Source of the DNA: Cryptobacterium sp. CAG:338
GTDB taxonomy: Bacteria; Actinomycetota; Coriobacteriia; Coriobacteriales; Eggerthellaceae
Direction of reading: 5' to 3'
NCBI GenBank assembly: GCA_000435475.1
Contig: FR896070.1
Coordinates: forward strand, 71,730-78,473
Length of the DNA stretch: 6,744 bases
Positions 5,341-6,744 of the stretch are shown here, in pieces. The notes under the pieces were generated by a model, which was not told the origin of the DNA, ran no database searches, and saw only the letters and a list, made by a program, of their open reading frames with translations. Numbering within the stretch: the stretch's first letter is position 1; each line of letters opens with the position of its first letter. Made by a program: the position numbers and the translations under genes.

Positions 5341-6369
5341 CTACTGAGCCTTGCTCTGTTCTTTTGCTTCCTCTTTTTCAATCTCGCCAGATTCAATCCT
5401 GTTTTCAAGATCAGCCTTTGCAACCGAATCATCGCCAGCAGAACGAGCAAGAATGTTTGCGTAAATTGCACCGGAAATGTTGTGCCACACGCTAAATACG
5501 GCGCCTGGAACCGCTGCAAGCGGCATAGTAGCAAAATGAACAGTTGCCAAAGAAGTCGCCAAACCAGAATTCTGCATGCCAACCTCAATAGAAAGAGTAC
5601 GACGCTGAGCTTTGCTTAATCCCAACAAGCGACCAGCTAAATAGCCCAAAGCGTAACCACAAACATTGTGCAGCATTACTACCACAATAATAAGCAGACC
5701 AACACTCATTAAGCTCTGAGCATTTGCTGCTACTACTGCCATAATGATCAATGAAATACCGATTACAGAAATCAGAGGAAGCACACGAGAAAATTCTTTT
5801 GCGAACTTCTCGAAAAGCTTATTGATAATAAAGCCCGCCGCAATAGGAACAAGAACAACCTGAACAATCGAAATAAACATATCCCATACAGCAACATCAA
5901 CCGTTTGGCCTGCAATAAGCAGCACCAAAAGAGGTGTCACGATAGGAGCCATAATAGTAGTGCATGCGGTCATGCCTACCGAAAGAGCTACGTCGCCTTT
6001 TGCCAGATAGGTCATAACATTCGAGCTTGTACCACCAGGGCAGCAGCCCACCAAAATAACACCTACCGCAAGCTCGGGAGGAAGCTGGAAGACAGTGACT
6101 AAAATAAAAGCAAGGCCCGGCATGATGATGAACTGGGCAAAAATACCCGTAATGACAGCCTTTGGCTTAGTGAAAACCACTTTGAAGTCGCCAAGGGTCA
6201 AAGTCATACCCATACCAAACATGACAATACCAAGAAGAATGTTTACATAGCTTGTCTTAATCACCGAAGAAACAGGACCAGGAAAGACCAGGGCAATAAT
6301 TGCTACTAAGAGGGCAATGATTGCCATGTACTTTCCAGCATAATCGCTGATTTTTTCTAATACTTTCAT
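5341..6369 (-). CDS. Bile acid:sodium symporter (BASS) family transporter
   Basis: A 342-residue inner-membrane protein with about ten hydrophobic segments. Diagnostic motifs are GMGMTLTLGDF (52-62), the first crossover region CCPGGTSSNVMTYLAKGD (109-126) and the second EVGMQNSGLATSLA (262-275). Compared from memory with the Neisseria ASBT structure, every sodium ligand appears two residues later: Gln79, Ser116, Asn117, Ser130, Thr134, Glu262, Val263, Met265 and Gln266. Both sodium sites therefore look intact. Bacterial members carry bile acids or small organic acids such as pantoate; the substrate here cannot be assigned. A charged tail rich in Glu and Lys (about 312-342) would be cytosolic and looks disordered. 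The start is supported by AAAGGA six bases upstream. The gene is monocistronic and convergent with flavodoxin, with its own strong terminator. Confidence 0.94.
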   Translation of the reverse strand: MKVLEKISDYAGKYMAIIALLVAIIALVFPGPVSSVIKTSYVNILLGIVMFGMGMTLTLGDFKVVFTKPKAVITGIFAQFIIMPGLAFILVTVFQLPPELAVGVILVGCCPGGTSSNVMTYLAKGDVALSVGMTACTTIMAPIVTPLLVLLIAGQTVDVAVWDMFISIVQVVLVPIAAGFIINKLFEKFAKEFSRVLPLISVIGISLIIMAVVAANAQSLMSVGLLIIVVVMLHNVCGYALGYLAGRLLGLSKAQRRTLSIEVGMQNSGLATSLATVHFATMPLAAVPGAVFSVWHNISGAIYANILARSAGDDSVAKADLENRIESGEIEKEEAKEQSKAQ

Positions 6370-6375
6370 GAATCA

Positions 6376-6381
6376 TCCTTT
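6376..6381 (-). promoter_or_regulatory. Ribosome binding site of the BASS gene
   Basis: The minus strand reads AAAGGA, six bases before the ATG at 6369. It supports the chosen start. Confidence 0.75.
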
Positions 6382-6388
6382 CAAAACT

Positions 6389-6429
6389 CGGGGACAGTTT
6401 CTTCCAAGAACCCTTTGGCGCTTGCCCCG
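6389..6429 (-). other. GC-closed stem-loop in the BASS mRNA leader
   Basis: CGGGG (6389-6393) is complementary to CCCCG (6425-6429), and between them CCAA (6404-6407) pairs with TTGG (6415-6418). Together they could form a nested hairpin ending eight bases before the Shine-Dalgarno. The stems are short and no known riboswitch pattern is recognised. Confidence 0.3.
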
Positions 6430-6434
6430 CACTG

Positions 6435-6494
6435 CATGGAGCAGAACCACGCTAAACGCAATCTCGCGAAGCACAATCACATGAAGCGCAAAAT
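6435..6494. repeat. Four degenerate 15-bp tandem repeats in the BASS leader
   Basis: Consecutive 15-bp blocks at 6435-6449, 6450-6464, 6465-6479 and 6480-6494 follow the approximate plus-strand pattern CRYGAAGCRCAATCW. Pairwise identity to the third block is 9-11 of 15. They lie 66-125 bp upstream of the BASS ATG and would be transcribed if the upstream candidate promoter is right. No matching unit continues on either side. Function is unknown. Confidence 0.55.
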
Positions 6495-6505
6495 GCCACA
6501 AGCGT

Positions 6506-6548
6506 TTTGGAATTGTCCAAAGGTATTCCTAACTTTTTTACTATTCAA
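6506..6548 (-). promoter_or_regulatory. Candidate BASS promoter with an overlapping dyad operator
   Basis: On the minus strand TTGAAT (6548-6543) is followed after 17 bp by TACCTT (6525-6520), a fair -35 with a poor -10. The perfect dyad TTTGGAATTGTCCAAA (6506-6521) overlaps that -10 and the expected start site, a usual repressor position. The promoter call is weak; the dyad itself is clear. A start here would give a leader of about 140 nt. Confidence 0.3.
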
Positions 6549-6744
6549 GTTTTTACTCTGTCTTTTTTGGCACCGTCGTATTTTTGGCGGTTTTTGGAAA
6601 AATCATAGAGAGCAGCAAACAATTTGTTACAGTAAGCAGCACTTGTAAAAAGTAGTTTGCAAACCCTGTTACGCTTTATCGGAAAGAGCAGCTTTTCAAG
6701 CGCACATCGTCTCTGCTGCCACCCATGCAGACATCAGAGCGCTT
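6549..6744. other. Gene-free region with short repeats and palindromes
   Basis: No credible gene, tRNA or known RNA is seen up to the right edge. TTTTTGG occurs at 6564-6570, 6581-6587 and 6591-6597 in the same orientation. Perfect short palindromes are AACAATTTGTT (6618-6628) and GTTTGCAAAC (6655-6664). At the edge, AAGCGC (6698-6703) is complementary to GCGCTT (6739-6744), with TCTGC (6712-6716) and GCAGA (6727-6731) pairing inside; this could belong to a feature beyond the window. Confidence 0.4.

Noticed and set aside
5160..5588. Minus-strand 142-codon frame through the array and terminator
   Set aside because: It overlaps the BASS 3' end in another frame, crosses a strong terminator hairpin and has no family resemblance.
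6415..6648. 77-codon plus-strand reading frame with five-residue quasi-repeat
   Set aside because: It has a TTG start, no ribosome binding site and an implausible composition rich in Lys, His, Phe and Leu. It follows from the 15-bp repeats and A/T-rich DNA.

Overview
The window looks like bacterial chromosome of moderate GC (mid-40s % by eye, not counted). It carries four complete protein genes and one gene cut by the left edge. Species cannot be fixed from the sequence. The protein style, together with DtxR/IdeR-like promoter words, would fit a lower-GC actinobacterium such as a Coriobacteriia member, but an anaerobic Firmicute remains possible. Confidence in the taxon is low.

Left half (1-3315, minus strand): two adjacent half-size ABC transporter genes, each a membrane domain fused to an ATPase domain. 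The stop codon of the first (TAA, 1498-1500) abuts the ATG of the second (1495-1497), so they form a tightly coupled operon that probably makes a heterodimer. The second gene runs off the left edge just after its ABC signature motif. Divergent from the operon, across a 130-bp regulatory gap (3316-3445), is an AraC-family regulator (3446-4402, plus). Its middle region and helix-turn-helix pair resemble regulators of the PchR/YbtA type. An AraC regulator divergent from a pair of ABC half-transporters recalls YbtA with YbtP/YbtQ, so ferric-siderophore or metal-chelate uptake is the leading interpretation. Export of a small molecule is the alternative.

Middle (4403-5340): a near-consensus sigma-70 promoter (4490-4518) and a roughly 100-nt structured leader precede a short-chain flavodoxin of the clostridial type (4629-5054, plus). 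Flavodoxin commonly replaces ferredoxin when iron is short, which fits an iron theme. The flavodoxin promoter and the ABC-operon promoter share a gapped word (ATAAGTTA-n-CC-n-TG) at the -10 region, part of which resembles a DtxR/IdeR box. Downstream of flavodoxin lies the most unusual feature: seven head-to-tail copies of a degenerate 17-bp unit (5128-5246) in perfect register. A very strong intrinsic terminator hairpin (5259-5290) that serves the convergent gene follows directly.

Right part (5341-6744): a complete bile acid:sodium symporter (BASS) family transporter on the minus strand, with both sodium sites conserved. Its 375-bp upstream region has no credible gene. It holds a leader hairpin, a four-copy 15-bp tandem repeat, a perfect 6+6 dyad near a weak candidate promoter, and several short palindromes.

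Overall, the ABC pair, AraC regulator and flavodoxin look like a small metal-starvation module next to an apparently unrelated organic-anion transporter. The parts that known families do not explain are the 17-bp array, the flavodoxin leader and the 15-bp leader repeats.
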